Assembly (NCBI RefSeq): GCF_024732245.1
Contig: NZ_CP093845.1
Coordinates: 2,986,272-3,050,271, forward strand
Direction: 5' to 3'
Origin: Dietzia sp. B32
GTDB lineage: Bacteria; Actinomycetota; Actinomycetes; Mycobacteriales; Mycobacteriaceae
Length of the DNA: 64,000 nucleotides
In this document: positions 54,203 to 64,000 of the stretch, one piece after another
Layout: the number at the start of each line of letters is the position of its first letter
Numbering within the stretch: position 1 is the first letter of the stretch
Notes under the pieces: generated by a model
What the model saw: only the letters and a program-made list of their open reading frames with translations
What the model was told of the DNA's origin: nothing
Database searches by the model: none
Position numbers and translations under genes: made by a program

Positions 54203-55634
54203 CCGGCGGTGAGCCCGGTAGTCCGGCCACGAAGCCGGCGACCGTGTCGAGCCACCACAGCGCCGGCGCGCACGCCGCGGCGAGCAGGACCGCCCCGCTC
54301 TCCCACACCGGGCCGAGTGCAGCGGCCGCCGTACCGAGCACCGTGACCAGAGGAACCGCGGGGGCCACGGCGATGTTCGCCGGCAGGGCCCAGGGACCCG
54401 CGCCGAGGCCCGAGGCCGCCAAGACCGGCAGCGTCGCCAGGTGTGCCACGACGCAGACCGCCAGGACGTCGGCGACCGTGTCCGGCATCCACTCTCGACG
54501 CATCCGCAGCGCCACGGGCCTGGCCGCGACCACCAGCGCAGCGGTCGCGGAGACCGACAGGACGAAGCCCGCACCCGTCGCCGTGGAAGGGTCGAGCAGC
54601 GCGACGAGCAGGACCACCGCGCCCAGCGCGGCCAGCGGACGGCCGGTGCGGTGCGCACCCATCGCCGCCAGACCGATGGCCCCGGTTCCGGCGGCGCGGA
54701 GAACAGCCGGCTCCGGACCGACCACGGCCACGAACCCGGCCAGTCCGACCCCCGCGGCCACGATGCGCCCGCGGCGACCGACCCCCAGGGCGGCAGCCGC
54801 GAGCAATACCGCCCCCACGACGTAGGTGGTGTTCGCGCCCGAGACCGCCGCGAGGTGAGCCAGACCGGAGGCCCGGAACTCGTCCCGGGTCTCGGTGGAC
54901 ACCCCTCCCTCGTCGCCGAGGACGAACGAGGGCAGCAAGCCCGCGGCCTCTCCCTCGAGCGCCCGGTCCGATACGGTCCGGAGCTTCTCCCGCACCGCCG
55001 CCGGAACCCGGCCGGTCCACCCCGGTGGACCCGTCACCCGGGGAGCCGACAGCGCCCGGAGTGCGGGCGGTTCCCCGGCGGAGCGGGGCTCGAGGACCGC
55101 CACCGAGGCCTGCACCCGGGTGCCCGGCGGGAGCCCGCTCCACCCGTTCCGGGCGAGCAGCACCACGTCCAGCTGTGCTTCCCGGGCGGAGGTTCCCGAC
55201 CCCGTGACCTCCACGCGGACCGGCACCATCACGCCTCCGGTGCGGACCGGCCGGTCGAAACCCGTCACCACCGCCCGTACCCCGGTCCGGCCGCCCACCG
55301 ACTCGATCAGAGGGTGCGCGGCGAGGGCGTGGACCCGTGCCGCCTGGACCCCCGCTGCAACCGCGCCCACCGCACACGCCAGCGCCAGCACGGCCAGCGC
55401 GGTGCGGTCGAGCTGCGCACGCGTACCGGGGCCGGGGCGGGTTCCGATCGCGACCGACCACAGCACGGCCACCCCGGCGGCCACCGCCAGCACCACGCCG
55501 ACAGCGGCGGCCTCGGCGGGGCGAACGGCCCCTGCCACCCAGGTCGCCGCGAACACCGCCAGGGTCGGGATGACCAGCCTGAGATCCCGCGCCGCCGGGG
55601 TCCTCCGCTCGGACGATCCATCCCGGTCCGTCAC
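54189..55634 (-). CDS. comEC: ComEC/Rec2-family membrane protein, no metallo-beta-lactamase domain
   Basis: 481 residues from the GTG at 55634, overlapping the comEA stop (GTGA). N-terminal TMs and a DUF4131-like region precede the Competence domain (LVLGDEGGVSTETRDEFRASGLAHLAAVSGANTTYVVGAVLLAAAALG), followed by several TMs to the C-terminus. The C-terminal metallo-beta-lactamase domain of classical ComEC is absent, as I recall for Mycobacteriales orthologues. It is expected to form the DNA-import channel. Its end overlaps recQ tail to tail by 14 bp. Confidence 0.9.
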   Translation of the reverse strand: MTDRDGSSERRTPAARDLRLVIPTLAVFAATWVAGAVRPAEAAAVGVVLAVAAGVAVLWSVAIGTRPGPGTRAQLDRTALAVLALACAVGAVAAGVQAARVHALAAHPLIESVGGRTGVRAVVTGFDRPVRTGGVMVPVRVEVTGSGTSAREAQLDVVLLARNGWSGLPPGTRVQASVAVLEPRSAGEPPALRALSAPRVTGPPGWTGRVPAAVREKLRTVSDRALEGEAAGLLPSFVLGDEGGVSTETRDEFRASGLAHLAAVSGANTTYVVGAVLLAAAALGVGRRGRIVAAGVGLAGFVAVVGPEPAVLRAAGTGAIGLAAMGAHRTGRPLAALGAVVLLVALLDPSTATGAGFVLSVSATAALVVAARPVALRMRREWMPDTVADVLAVCVVAHLATLPVLAASGLGAGPWALPANIAVAPAVPLVTVLGTAAAALGPVWESGAVLLAAACAPALWWLDTVAGFVAGLPGSPPVTPG

Positions 55635-56677
55635 ACCGTGACCAGTGGCCGGAGCCGCGCGAGGGTCGCCGGGCCGATGCCGTCGACCTCGACCAGCTGG
55701 TCCACGCTGGTGAACGATCCGTTCGCGGCTCGCCACGCGAGGATCGATGACGCGGTCACCGGCCCCACTCCCGGCAGCGATTCGAGCGCTGCGGCGTCAG
55801 CGGTGTTCAGGTCGACCAAACCGCCACCCGGCGCCGGGCCCGAGCCGCCTCCCCCGGGCGCGCCGGCCCCCGGCGCTCCCGGGCCCGGACCTGGGCCTGG
55901 GCCTGCGCCTGGGCCCGGGCCGATGATGTCACTGCGCGGGCCTCTCGGCCCGTCCGGCCCGGGGGCCGACCCGACGAGGATCTGTTCCCCGTCGGCGACC
56001 TTGCGTGCCAGGTTGAGCCCGTCGCGATCCCCGCCGTCCAGGACCCCGCCCGCACTGTCGAGCGCGTCGGCGACGCGCGCGCCCGGCGCGAGGGTGACGA
56101 GCCCGCTGCGCCCGACCAGTCCGACGACGGAGACGACGACGGGTTCGTCAGCGGACACCGGATCCGCACCAGCGCGCCCCGGGGGCTGCGACGGGCCCCG
56201 GGGGGTGGTGCCGTCCTCGGCGACCGTCTCCCCCACCGTGGCCATCGGCAGGTCGGGAACCGGTGGCCCGTCCGGGACCGACGAGAGCAGCCGGTGCACG
56301 GAGAATGCGCCGAGCCCCAGCACGAGCACGACCAGCACCACCCCGGCGAGCCGGTCGGGCGCCCACCGGATGCGCCCCCACCATGGCGGGTCGGCCCAGG
56401 CGGCCGCATCGACACTCCGGGGCGGGAGCCGCTCGGGCCTGTCCCCGGCAGGGTCGGGATCAGCCCAGGGCACGGCCGCCGACCGGTCGGGCCGGTCGGA
56501 TTCGCCACCCGCCGACGGAAGACCGCCACCGGGGGCCGGTCGTCGATCCTCCGGGGGGTCGCGGTGCGCGCCCTGCGTCGAGAGCGCACTGGTCAGCCGA
56601 TGCAGGGCGGCTGCCCGCGCCGGGTCCCGGTGGGAGTCGACGGGGCCGTCGGACCGGGCCCGGGTCTGGGTTCGCAT
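55631..56677 (-). CDS. comEA: ComEA-like helix-hairpin-helix DNA-binding protein
   Basis: 348 residues. A cytoplasmic Pro/Arg-rich N-terminus (about 1-100) leads into one TM (LAGVVLVVLVLGLGAFSVHRLL), then a SLBB domain (VVVSVVGLVGRSGLVTLAPGARVADALDSAGG). A Gly/Pro-rich linker (PGPGAGPGPGPGPGAPGAG) precedes a HhH pair, DLNTADAAALESLPGVGPVTASSILAWRAANGSFTSVDQLVEVDGIGPATLARLRPLV. It would bind DNA outside the membrane for ComEC. Confidence 0.92.
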   Translation of the reverse strand: MRTQTRARSDGPVDSHRDPARAAALHRLTSALSTQGAHRDPPEDRRPAPGGGLPSAGGESDRPDRSAAVPWADPDPAGDRPERLPPRSVDAAAWADPPWWGRIRWAPDRLAGVVLVVLVLGLGAFSVHRLLSSVPDGPPVPDLPMATVGETVAEDGTTPRGPSQPPGRAGADPVSADEPVVVSVVGLVGRSGLVTLAPGARVADALDSAGGVLDGGDRDGLNLARKVADGEQILVGSAPGPDGPRGPRSDIIGPGPGAGPGPGPGPGAPGAGAPGGGGSGPAPGGGLVDLNTADAAALESLPGVGPVTASSILAWRAANGSFTSVDQLVEVDGIGPATLARLRPLVTV

Positions 56678-56727
56678 GGCGCGAAGCTAGCCCGGAACAT
56701 CCTCCGCGACGCCCCGGAATGCGGCCG

Positions 56728-57558
56728 TCAGTCCGGTACCTGTGGAGAGGGGGGAGGGATGGGGAATGCGGTGTCGACCAGGTCCGTCACCGAGACCCCC
56801 ACTGTTCCCGGACCCAGGTGCCAGGCGAGGACCTCGTCGAACTCGACGATCATGACCCGCTCCGGGAACTGGGTCTCCTTGCGGATCTCGGTGGCCATCT
56901 CCTCGGCCCGTTCTCGAGCCTCGTGGTGGTGGACCACCACCAGCACGTCACCGCGGGCCACGTCGTCACGCAGGAGGGTCCGCAGTCGCGCGTGCGCCTT
57001 GGAGGTGGTGCGGGCCTTGGCTGCCAGGTCGACCGAGCCGGACCGCAACACGATCACCGGGCGCATGGACAAGGCGCTACCGAAGAGCGCGGCGAGCGCA
57101 CTGATCCGGCCGCCTCTGCGCAGGTTCTCGAGTGACTCCAGGGCGGCGTATGTCGAGGCGCCCCGGCAGAGCCGCTCGGCGAGTTCGTAGGTCGCGGACA
57201 GTCCGAGGCCGTTCTGCGCCGCCCAGGCGCACTGCGCGACGGCCGCACCGAACGCCATGCCGGCTCCGCGGGAATCGGAGACCAGGACCCTGCCCCCGAA
57301 CCTGGTCGCGGCATCGGCGGCCGACTGCCAGGTGCGCGAGAGCCCGCGGGACAGGTGCACCGACACCACGCCGGTGCAGTCGGGATCCGCGAGCAGTTCC
57401 TCGTAGATCTCCGCCAGTTCGTCGGGTGTGACCGCGGCCGTGGACACCGCCCGGTCGTTCTCCTCCACGACGTGCAGACCCACCACCGTGATGCCGAACT
57501 CGCGGACCCACCCGGCCGGCAGGTCCGCGCTGGAGTCGGTGACCAGTAGGATCGTCAT
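56728..57558 (-). CDS. DegV-family fatty-acid-binding protein
   Basis: 276 residues from the ATG at 57558, overlapping the upstream phosphatase stop (ATGA). ILLVTDSSADLPAGW is the DegV N-terminus. SVHLSRGLSRTWQSAADAA and LVSDSRGAGMAFG follow, then ALESLENLRRGGRISALAALFGSALSMRPVIVLRSG. DegV proteins present acyl chains, for example to acyl kinases. The genomic place next to gpgP and comEA matches Rv2417c. Confidence 0.9.
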   Translation of the reverse strand: MTILLVTDSSADLPAGWVREFGITVVGLHVVEENDRAVSTAAVTPDELAEIYEELLADPDCTGVVSVHLSRGLSRTWQSAADAATRFGGRVLVSDSRGAGMAFGAAVAQCAWAAQNGLGLSATYELAERLCRGASTYAALESLENLRRGGRISALAALFGSALSMRPVIVLRSGSVDLAAKARTTSKAHARLRTLLRDDVARGDVLVVVHHHEARERAEEMATEIRKETQFPERVMIVEFDEVLAWHLGPGTVGVSVTDLVDTAFPIPPPSPQVPD

Positions 57559-58253
57559 GACACGTCCACCGGAGGTGTGATCCCGGCGTTCCACTGATCC
57601 AGGCGCCACAGGACACCTCGGGCGGCCTCGGTGGTGGGTCCGATCCCGGGTTCCGCTACCCGCCCCGCCCCACCCTCGGGGCGGACGTGGGCGGACAGCT
57701 GCACCCAGCACGTGTTGCCCAGTCCGTTGAACACCGGGTACTGCTCCACCGGCAGTTCGAGCAGCGACGCGGTCAGGGCCGCGATCGCGCCGCCGTGGGC
57801 GACGATCACGGCGGGATGCTCGCTCCAGTCGGGCGACGACTCGACCAGCTCGTCGACGACCGCACGGGTCCGCCGGGCCACGTCCAGACGGCTCTCCCCC
57901 TCCGGCGGTGACCACTGGGGGTCGCTGCGCCAGTGGACCCGGGCGTCAGGCCACTGCGCGTCGACCTCGGAGTGACTCATCCCCTGCCAGGTGCCCAGGT
58001 GCGTCTCGCGCAGCCTCGGGTCGGTCCGGACGTCCACCCCCACCTCGGAGGCCAGTGCCCTCGCCGTCTCGTGCGCCCGCTGCAGGTCCGAGGACAGGAT
58101 CGTCCACGGACGACGGGACGCCAACACGCGACCGACGGCGTGCGCCTGCCGCACCCCCAGCTCACTGAGCTCGGTGTCCAGCTGACCCTGCATCCGCAGG
58201 GACGCGTTGTAGTGCGTCTGGCCGTGACGCAGGAGGATGAGACGTCGGGTCAC
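57555..58253 (-). CDS. gpgP: Histidine phosphatase (GpgP-like phosphoglycerate mutase family)
   Basis: 232 residues from a GTG. LILLRHGQTHYNASLRMQGQLDTELSELGVRQAHAVG is the catalytic RHG block, and the second His lies in VIVAHGGAIAAL. In Mycobacteriales the orthologue at this locus (Rv2419c) dephosphorylates glucosyl-3-phosphoglycerate for methylglucose lipopolysaccharide synthesis. The symbol rests on synteny and motif, not on substrate evidence. Confidence 0.8.
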   Translation of the reverse strand: MTRRLILLRHGQTHYNASLRMQGQLDTELSELGVRQAHAVGRVLASRRPWTILSSDLQRAHETARALASEVGVDVRTDPRLRETHLGTWQGMSHSEVDAQWPDARVHWRSDPQWSPPEGESRLDVARRTRAVVDELVESSPDWSEHPAVIVAHGGAIAALTASLLELPVEQYPVFNGLGNTCWVQLSAHVRPEGGAGRVAEPGIGPTTEAARGVLWRLDQWNAGITPPVDVS

Positions 58254-58261
58254 CGAGTAGG

Positions 58262-58705
58262 TCAGAGCTCCTGATCCCGCTGGGGCTCCTCCGGCGCGAG
58301 CGAATCGTCGGCGCGACCGGCGGCGTCATCGGACCGGCGCGACGTCTCGACGCCCTCGATCTCGACGAGCGGGCAGTCCTTCCACAGGCGGTCGAGCGAG
58401 TAGTAGTCGCGCTCGTCGACATGCTGGACGTGCACGACCAGCTCGTTGTAGTCGAGCAGCGCCCAGCGTCCCTCGCGCGTGCCCTCACGACGCAGCGGCT
58501 TGTGGCCGGCCTCGCGCAGCTTGTCCTCGATCTCGTCGACGACGGAGTTGACCTGCCGCTCCGTATCGGCGGACGCCAGGACGAAGCAGTCGGTGATGAT
58601 GAGCTGGCCGGAGACGTCGATGACGGCGATGTCGGTCGCCAGCTTGTCGTCGGCGGCGCGGGCCGCGATGGCGGCCATCTCAAGGGCCTCGGGGCTTGCG
58701 GTCAC
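58262..58705 (-). CDS. rsfS: Ribosomal silencing factor RsfS
   Basis: 147 residues from a GTG overlapping the nadD stop (GTGA). The fold is shown by [52 protein letters not shown] and [32 protein letters not shown]. It binds L14 and blocks subunit joining in starvation. A 40-residue acidic tail is extra. Confidence 0.95.
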   Translation of the reverse strand: MTASPEALEMAAIAARAADDKLATDIAVIDVSGQLIITDCFVLASADTERQVNSVVDEIEDKLREAGHKPLRREGTREGRWALLDYNELVVHVQHVDERDYYSLDRLWKDCPLVEIEGVETSRRSDDAAGRADDSLAPEEPQRDQEL

Positions 58706-59418
58706 TTGGGGTTCTCCTCGGGGTGGGGATCGGTGGGGACGGGCACCCGGTGTACCGGGGCCGTCGCTGCGGGGGTGCCGTCCAGGCGGGTGGAGCCCTC
58801 GGGCCGGTAGAGATTACGTTTCGCTATGTACTGCACGACACCGTCCGGCACGAGGTACCACACGGGCGCGTCCTCGGCCGCGCGGCGTCGGCACTCCGTG
58901 GAAGAGATGGCCAGGGCGGGGATCTCGAGCAGGTGGACGCGCCCGTCCCTGATCTCGGTGAGGTGCGTGTCCGACAGTTCGAACCCGGGCCGGGAGACCC
59001 CGACGAAGGTGGCGAAGTCGAACATCTCCTCCCAGCCGCGCCACGTGAGGATCTTCTCCAGCGCGTCGGCTCCCGTGATGAAGTACAGATCGGTGTCCGG
59101 GTGCTGGCGCAGCAGGTCCTTGAGCGTATCGAGCGTGTAGGTCGGTCCGTCTCGGTCGATGTCGACGCGACTGACCGAGAAGCGCGGGTTGGAGGCCGTG
59201 GCGATGACGGTCATCAGGTAGCGGTCCTCGGCCGGGGACACCTCGCGGCCCCGCTTCTGCCACGGCTCGCCGGTGGGGACGAACACCACGTCGTCGAGAT
59301 CGAACCGGTGTGCCACCTCACTGGCCGCGACGAGGTGACCGTGATGGATGGGATCGAAGGTCCCGCCCATCACTCCGACGCGGCGCCGTGCGCCGCCGGT
59401 GGTCCCCGTCGTGGTCAT
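58702..59418 (-). CDS. nadD: Nicotinate-mononucleotide adenylyltransferase NadD
   Basis: 238 residues from the ATG at 59418. [28 protein letters not shown] carries the (H)xGH motif, and [28 protein letters not shown] carries the SST-R nucleotide site. It adenylates nicotinate mononucleotide in NAD synthesis. TAGACT lies 8 nt upstream of the ATG, suggesting a leaderless or near-leaderless mRNA for nadD-rsfS. Confidence 0.96.
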   Translation of the reverse strand: MTTTGTTGGARRRVGVMGGTFDPIHHGHLVAASEVAHRFDLDDVVFVPTGEPWQKRGREVSPAEDRYLMTVIATASNPRFSVSRVDIDRDGPTYTLDTLKDLLRQHPDTDLYFITGADALEKILTWRGWEEMFDFATFVGVSRPGFELSDTHLTEIRDGRVHLLEIPALAISSTECRRRAAEDAPVWYLVPDGVVQYIAKRNLYRPEGSTRLDGTPAATAPVHRVPVPTDPHPEENPK

Positions 59419-59483
59419 GGTCGGTGAGTCTATCGGTCGGGGGTGAGGCTCAGTCGTCTGCCGCGCCCCGCCGCCTCTATCCC

Positions 59484-60914
59484 TCACACGGGGAGCAGGC
59501 TCGCGACGACCGCCGTGAGCTGCTCCACGTTGCGGCACTCGTGCATGGGCACGTACTGGGAGTAGAGCGTGGCCGCCGAGTCACCGGTCCCCCACTGCCG
59601 CTTGGGTTCCGGGTTGAGCCAGTGGGTGTGACCAACGCGCTCGCTGACGAACTCGAGCGACTCGACGGACGGATCGCGGTAATTGTTGCGACCGTCGCCC
59701 AGGATGAGCAGCGACCCCGTCCGGGTGAGGGTGTGCGCGTACCTGTCGGCGAATCCCTCCAGCGCGTGGCCGTAGTCGGAGTGGCCGTCGTAGGTGACGA
59801 TCTCGGCCTCGCGGACCATCCGGCTCATCGCGGAGCCGAGGTCCGACCCTGTCTCGAAGAACGAGGTCACCTCGTCGGTGGTGTCGACAAAGGCGAACAC
59901 CCGCACGCGGGAGAACTGCTCCCGGAGCGAGTGCACCAGCTGCAGGGTGAAGTGGCTGAACCCGGCCACCGAACCCGACACGTCGCACAACACGACCAGT
60001 TCCGGCCGCGCCGGCCTCGGCTTGCGCAGGACCAGCTCCACCGGCACACCGCCCGTGGACATGGACCGGCGCATGGTCTTGCGCATATCGATCGCACCGT
60101 GCCGGTGGCGACGTCGTCGGGCCGCCAGGCGACTGCCCAGTTGCCTGGCCAGGGGTCCCACCCTGCGGCGCAGCGCCTGCAGGTCCTGGTCGTTGGCGCG
60201 CAGGAAGTCGACCTGCTCGGCCGCGGGCCCCACCGCGTACTGGGCGACACGGTCGCGACCGACCGTCTCGGCGGTGCGGCGGCGCGTCTCGTCCGCGACC
60301 TCCCGCAGGAAGCCGCGGACCAGGTCCGCGGCCGAGTTGGCCGCGGCGGTCTTCTCCGCGTGTCGTTTGGAGCCGTCCGGGTCGAAGGGGTCGGCGCCGA
60401 GCAGCCCGTCGAGGATCCGCTGCATGATCGCCTTGGTGTCGAGCGGGCTCAGTGCCTGGTAGGCGGAGTAGCGCGGTCCGTTCACCGAGTCGTACGAGCC
60501 GAGCTGCTCGACCAGGAGTTCCGCCAGCGCCCGGGCCCTGGCCCGCGACTCCTCGGTGTCCTCGAGCAGGAGCGAGGCGATGAGCTCGTTCAGGGCCTCG
60601 GGATCCACCTTGCCGTCGTCGTCGGTCGGGATCTCCACCTCCAGCATCACCGCGTCGCCCCGGGCGTGAGTCCCGATGGCGGCCGGGAACCACAGATCGA
60701 AGAGCTGGTCGAACACACCACGGTGGGTGGGTTTGTGCAGGATCGTCGAGGCCAGCGCCTCGCGCAGCGCGGCGCGGTCCAGCAGGTCGATGAGCACCAT
60801 CGCCGCGGCGGCGTCCACCGCCTCGCTCGGGCCGACGGGGATGCCCTTGCGCCGCAGGGCGTCGACGAAGTCCACGAGGTGGCCGGGCATCCCGCCCGGG
60901 GTCCCCTTGGTCAC
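59484..60914 (-). CDS. VWA (CoxE-like) domain protein
   Basis: 476 residues from the GTG at 60914, which has AGGAGG 8 nt upstream; an ATG 8 codons earlier has none. The C-terminal VWA domain has [20 protein letters not shown] (DxSxS MIDAS) and [12 protein letters not shown]. The basic central helix [24 protein letters not shown] is conserved in the CoxE family. It partners the adjacent MoxR ATPase, likely for metal insertion or protein maturation. Rv2425c and Rv2426c show the same pair. Confidence 0.88.
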   Translation of the reverse strand: MTKGTPGGMPGHLVDFVDALRRKGIPVGPSEAVDAAAAMVLIDLLDRAALREALASTILHKPTHRGVFDQLFDLWFPAAIGTHARGDAVMLEVEIPTDDDGKVDPEALNELIASLLLEDTEESRARARALAELLVEQLGSYDSVNGPRYSAYQALSPLDTKAIMQRILDGLLGADPFDPDGSKRHAEKTAAANSAADLVRGFLREVADETRRRTAETVGRDRVAQYAVGPAAEQVDFLRANDQDLQALRRRVGPLARQLGSRLAARRRRHRHGAIDMRKTMRRSMSTGGVPVELVLRKPRPARPELVVLCDVSGSVAGFSHFTLQLVHSLREQFSRVRVFAFVDTTDEVTSFFETGSDLGSAMSRMVREAEIVTYDGHSDYGHALEGFADRYAHTLTRTGSLLILGDGRNNYRDPSVESLEFVSERVGHTHWLNPEPKRQWGTGDSAATLYSQYVPMHECRNVEQLTAVVASLLPV

Positions 60915-60941
60915 TGCGCCCACCTCCTGATCACCCATGAG

Positions 60942-61823
60942 CTAGTTGAGCCGCAGCTCGGCGGCCGCGCGCAGCTGGTCGGTCTGGTGCTTGAGCACCA
61001 CGCCGAGCGTCTGTAGGACGGTTTCGTCGTCGATCGTGTCCAGCCCCAGCGCGACGAGGGTGCGGCCCCAGTCGATCGTCTCGGACACACTCGGCACCTT
61101 CTTCAGCGCCATCGCGCGCAGCACTCCCACCACGCGCACGAGCTGCTCGGCCAGCTGGTCGTCCAGCTCGGGCACCCGCGATGCGAGGATCTTCCGCTCC
61201 AGCTCGGGAGTCGGGAAATCAAGGTGCAGGTACAGGCACCGGCGCTTGAGGGCCTCGGAGAGCTCGCGCGCAGCGTTGGAGGTGAGGACGACGAACGGTT
61301 TGCGGGTGGCCTCGATGGTCCCGAGTTCGGGGATCGTGACCGCGAAGTCGCTGAGAACCTCGAGCAGCAGGCCCTCGATCTCGATGTCGGCCTTGTCCAC
61401 CTCGTCGACCAGCAGCACGGTGGGCTCACTGCGCCGGATCGCGGTGAGCAACGGCCGTGACAGGAGGAACTCCTCGGAGAACACGTCGTCGCGCGTGGAG
61501 TCCCACCCCTCGCCCTGACCTGCCTGGATCCGCAGGATCTGCTTGGCGTGGTTCCACTCGTAGAGAGCACGGGCCTCGTCCACGCCCTCGTAGCACTGCA
61601 GGCGGATGAGCTCGGCCTCGGTGGCCGCGGCCACGGCCTTGGCGAGCTCCGTCTTGCCGACACCGGCCGGCCCCTCGATGAGCAGCGGCTTGCCCAACCG
61701 GTCGGCGAGGTAGACCACGGTCGCGGTCGACCGGTCGGCCAGGTAGCCCTGACCGCCGAGTGCCTCGATGACGTGGTCGATGCTCTCGAAGGCGGGGCGC
61801 TGGGCGGTGCGGGCTCGGTCCAT
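60942..61823 (-). CDS. MoxR-family AAA+ ATPase
   Basis: 293 residues from the ATG at 61823 (AAAGGGA upstream). Walker A is LLIEGPAGVGKTELAKAVA, followed by LIRLQCYEGVDEARALYEWNHAKQILRIQ. Walker B is VLLVDEVDKADIEIEGLLLEVLSD, with sensor PFVVLTSNAARELSEALKRRCLYLHLDFP. Such ATPases work with VWA partners as chaperones. It precedes the VWA gene by 27 bp. Confidence 0.92.
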   Translation of the reverse strand: MDRARTAQRPAFESIDHVIEALGGQGYLADRSTATVVYLADRLGKPLLIEGPAGVGKTELAKAVAAATEAELIRLQCYEGVDEARALYEWNHAKQILRIQAGQGEGWDSTRDDVFSEEFLLSRPLLTAIRRSEPTVLLVDEVDKADIEIEGLLLEVLSDFAVTIPELGTIEATRKPFVVLTSNAARELSEALKRRCLYLHLDFPTPELERKILASRVPELDDQLAEQLVRVVGVLRAMALKKVPSVSETIDWGRTLVALGLDTIDDETVLQTLGVVLKHQTDQLRAAAELRLN

Positions 61824-61887
61824 CGGATGGGTCCCTTTCGGTTCGGGGTCGTCGGTGGCGGGCCGGCGGGGCCCGGGCGCGTCTGCC

Positions 61888-63192
61888 TTACGGCCGCACA
61901 TGCCCCTTGCCGTGGGCGATCCACTTCGTACTGGTGAGTTCCTCGAGGCCCATCGGGCCGCGGGCGTGGAGTTTCTGGGTGGAGATACCGATCTCGGCGC
62001 CGAAGCCGAACATCTCGCCGTCCGTCCAGGCGGTGGAGGCGTTGACCATCACCGCCGCGGCGTCGACGCGGGCGCAGAACTGATCCGCCACGTCGATGCT
62101 GCGGGTGGAGATGGCCTCGGTGTGGCCCGAGGACCAGCGGTCGATGTGCTCGATCGCCTCGTCCACCCCGTCGACCACCTTGAGTGCGATGTCCATGCTG
62201 AGGTACTCCTCGCCCCAGTCGACGTCGTCGGCGGGGACGAGCCCCTCGCGGTCGCCGTGGACGGTGACGCCGGCGGACTTCAGCGCACCCACGACGCGGT
62301 CCACGGCCGCGTCGCCGAGTGCGGCGTCGAGCAGCACGGTCTCGGTGGCGTTGCAGACGCTGCAGCGGCGGGTCTTGCCGTTGAGCAGCAGGCTGATCGC
62401 CTCGTCGAGATCCGCGTCACCGTGGATGTAGAGGTGGCAGTTCCCGGTGCCGGTCTCGATGGCCGGGACCTTGGCGTTCTCCACCACGGTCTGGATCAGG
62501 CCCGCACCACCTCGGGGGATGACGACGTCGACCAACCCGCGAGCCTGGATCAGGTGGGTCACCGACGACCGGTCCTCGGAGGGCAGGAGCTGGGCCGCGT
62601 CCACGGGCAGGCCGTGCTCGGCGAGCACCCCCCGCAGGACCTCGACCAGCGCCTCGTTGGAGTTGCGGGCCGACCGCGACCCCCGCAGTAGGGCGGCGTT
62701 GCCGGACTTGAACGCCAGACCGAACGCGTCCACCGTGACGTTGGGGCGCCCCTCGTAGATCATTCCGACGACGCCCAGCGGCACGCGGACCTGCCGTAGT
62801 TGCAGCCCGTTGGGCCGGGTCGACCCACGGGTGACCGTCCCGACGGGGTCGGCCAGCCCCGCCACCTGCCGCAGGCCGCCGGCGATGCCCTCGATGCGCT
62901 CCGCGGTGAGCCGCAACCGGTCGAGCATGGCCTCACCCGTGCCTGCCTCTGCCTGCTCGGCGATGTCCCGGGCGTTGGCCTGGAGGATCGTCGACTCTGC
63001 GACCACCAGTGCGTCGGCAGCCGCCAGCAGGAGTGCGTTCTTGCGATCCGCGGTGAGCAGGGCCAACTCACGCGAGGCGGACCGGGCGCGGCGGGCGGCG
63101 TCGTGGACGGCGTCGCGGGTCGGGTCCGCGGCGGGCCCGTCGGCGTCCGTCCGGCCGGTGATCTCAGGAGCGTCGAGGTGGCTGGCTGTCAT
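61888..63192 (-). CDS. proA: Glutamate-5-semialdehyde dehydrogenase ProA
   Basis: 434 residues, aldehyde dehydrogenase superfamily. [41 protein letters not shown] is the family signature. The catalytic Cys lies in [19 protein letters not shown], and [38 protein letters not shown] is the C-terminal block. It reduces gamma-glutamyl phosphate in proline synthesis. proB is not adjacent in this window. Confidence 0.96.
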   Translation of the reverse strand: MTASHLDAPEITGRTDADGPAADPTRDAVHDAARRARSASRELALLTADRKNALLLAAADALVVAESTILQANARDIAEQAEAGTGEAMLDRLRLTAERIEGIAGGLRQVAGLADPVGTVTRGSTRPNGLQLRQVRVPLGVVGMIYEGRPNVTVDAFGLAFKSGNAALLRGSRSARNSNEALVEVLRGVLAEHGLPVDAAQLLPSEDRSSVTHLIQARGLVDVVIPRGGAGLIQTVVENAKVPAIETGTGNCHLYIHGDADLDEAISLLLNGKTRRCSVCNATETVLLDAALGDAAVDRVVGALKSAGVTVHGDREGLVPADDVDWGEEYLSMDIALKVVDGVDEAIEHIDRWSSGHTEAISTRSIDVADQFCARVDAAAVMVNASTAWTDGEMFGFGAEIGISTQKLHARGPMGLEELTSTKWIAHGKGHVRP

Positions 63193-63237
63193 GGGTTCCA
63201 GCTTACCGATGCGGCCCGTGGGACCACCTCCGGCGAG

Positions 63238-64000
63238 TCAGACCGCCGGGACGACTCCGACCTCGCGCACGGCGAACTCCCGGAACCGGCGGGCGAGCCC
63301 GGAGTCGCCGGCCGGGCCCGAACGCTCACCGGGCCCGGGCGGGCCCGCGATCTGCCGAAAGCCGGTCGGACCGGTGTACGACGCCGGCGGCAGTTCCTCC
63401 GTCGCCGCGTACAGCAGTGGGCGGGCCCCGTCGGCCGCCGTGGGGACGATCCGCCGGCCGAGCAGGTTGAGTACGGCGTTGACCGGCGGGAACGGGGTCG
63501 GGTCGAGGATCGAGGTGGCGGCGAACCCGGGGTGGGCGAGCTGTACGTCCACCGGGGAGCCCGCGGCGGTGAGCCGGTTCTGCAGGTCGAGTCCCCAGAG
63601 CATGCACGCGAGTTTCGACTGCGCGTACGCCGCCGCCATCGAGTAGGGGCGCCGGCGGAAGTGGGGGTCGGCGAAGTCGATCCGCCCCTTGGCGTGGGCC
63701 ATCGAGGCCGTGATCACCACCCGCTCCCGGATCCGGGGCAGCAGGAGTTCGGTGAGCAGGAACGGCGCGAGGACGTTGACCCCCAGGTGCAGTTCGAAGC
63801 CGTCCGCGGTCTCCCGCCGGGTCTTGCTCATCAGACCGGCGTTGTCCAGCAGGATGTCGACGGGGTCCGTGTTCGAGGTCGCGAACTCCCGCACGGCGTG
63901 CAGGTCGCTCAGGTCCAGCTCGTGGACCTCGGTGGACCCGCCGATCTCCGCGGCCGCCGCCTCACCCTCGGCGCGGGTGATGGACGGGAGCACGACGTGG
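63238..64000 (-). CDS. Short-chain dehydrogenase/reductase, N-terminus beyond the window
   Basis: About 254 residues are visible and the frame is open through the right edge (HVVLPSITRAEGEAAAAEIGG at the start of what is seen), so the glycine-rich cofactor motif lies outside. LDLSDLHAVREFA, VDILLDNAGLMSKTRRETADGFELHLGVNVLAPFLLTELLLP, ITASMAHAKG and the YAQSK catalytic motif identify the retinol-dehydrogenase/POR-like SDR group. Substrate unknown. Confidence 0.85.
   Translation of the reverse strand, partial: HVVLPSITRAEGEAAAAEIGGSTEVHELDLSDLHAVREFATSNTDPVDILLDNAGLMSKTRRETADGFELHLGVNVLAPFLLTELLLPRIRERVVITASMAHAKGRIDFADPHFRRRPYSMAAAYAQSKLACMLWGLDLQNRLTAAGSPVDVQLAHPGFAATSILDPTPFPPVNAVLNLLGRRIVPTAADGARPLLYAATEELPPASYTGPTGFRQIAGPPGPGERSGPAGDSGLARRFREFAVREVGVVPAV

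Overview
The window is a high-GC actinobacterial chromosome segment. Gene content and order point to Mycobacteriales, and Dietzia is my best guess: dnaG, dgt, glyS, smtB-zur, uppS, recO, era, ybeY-phoH, dnaJ-hrcA, then lepA, rpsT, holA, comEC-comEA, degV, gpgP, rsfS, nadD, VWA/MoxR, proA. This order closely follows the Mycobacterium tuberculosis Rv2343c-Rv2427c region as I remember it. Many genes start at GTG, many neighbours overlap by 4 bp (ATGA or GTGA), and several starts lie 6-9 nt after a -10 hexamer, so leaderless mRNAs are likely. No database search was possible; assignments rest on motifs and recalled family features.

Region 1 (1-4600) is an accessory metal-resistance island. It holds a serine-recombinase fragment fused to the 3' end of a ctaG-like gene, a cadD-cmtR cadmium/lead module, a foldback formed by two head-to-head resolvase gene starts (2043-2191), and a divergent merA/merR pair. 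Region 2 (4608-13865) is a cobalamin cluster: cobM-cobL on the minus strand; a B12 riboswitch followed by a fused ChlI/ChlD chelatase subunit, cobO and cobB on the plus strand; then cobK-cobQ on the minus strand.

Region 3 (13900-18560), between two tRNA genes, is a small graveyard. After a carboxylesterase and a SnoaL-like gene, a RibD_C (dihydrofolate-reductase-like) gene carries an internal deletion and is split by about 2 kb of foreign DNA. That DNA carries a DUF222-HNH (13E12-type) endonuclease gene preceded by a near-consensus actinobacterial SOS box, and the 3' half of moaE in antisense. The C-terminal tail of the RibD_C protein reappears at 18331-18423.

Region 4 (18600-43800) is core: DNA replication, translation, zinc regulation (smtB-zur), cell-wall lipid carrier synthesis (uppS), recO, a ribosome-maturation/RNA operon (dnaJ-rsmE-phoH-ybeY-CBS-era), hrcA, hemW, and a wax-ester/triacylglycerol synthase with a histone-like Lys/Ala/Pro tail. 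Its DnaG lacks most zinc-finger ligands. Region 5 (43800-64000) is core again: lepA, rpsT, holA, comEC/comEA, degV, gpgP, rsfS, nadD, a VWA/MoxR pair and proA, with small accessory genes (CGNR regulator, PemK-like protein, AraC, VOC, SDRs, MobA-like). It ends in an SDR gene cut by the window edge.
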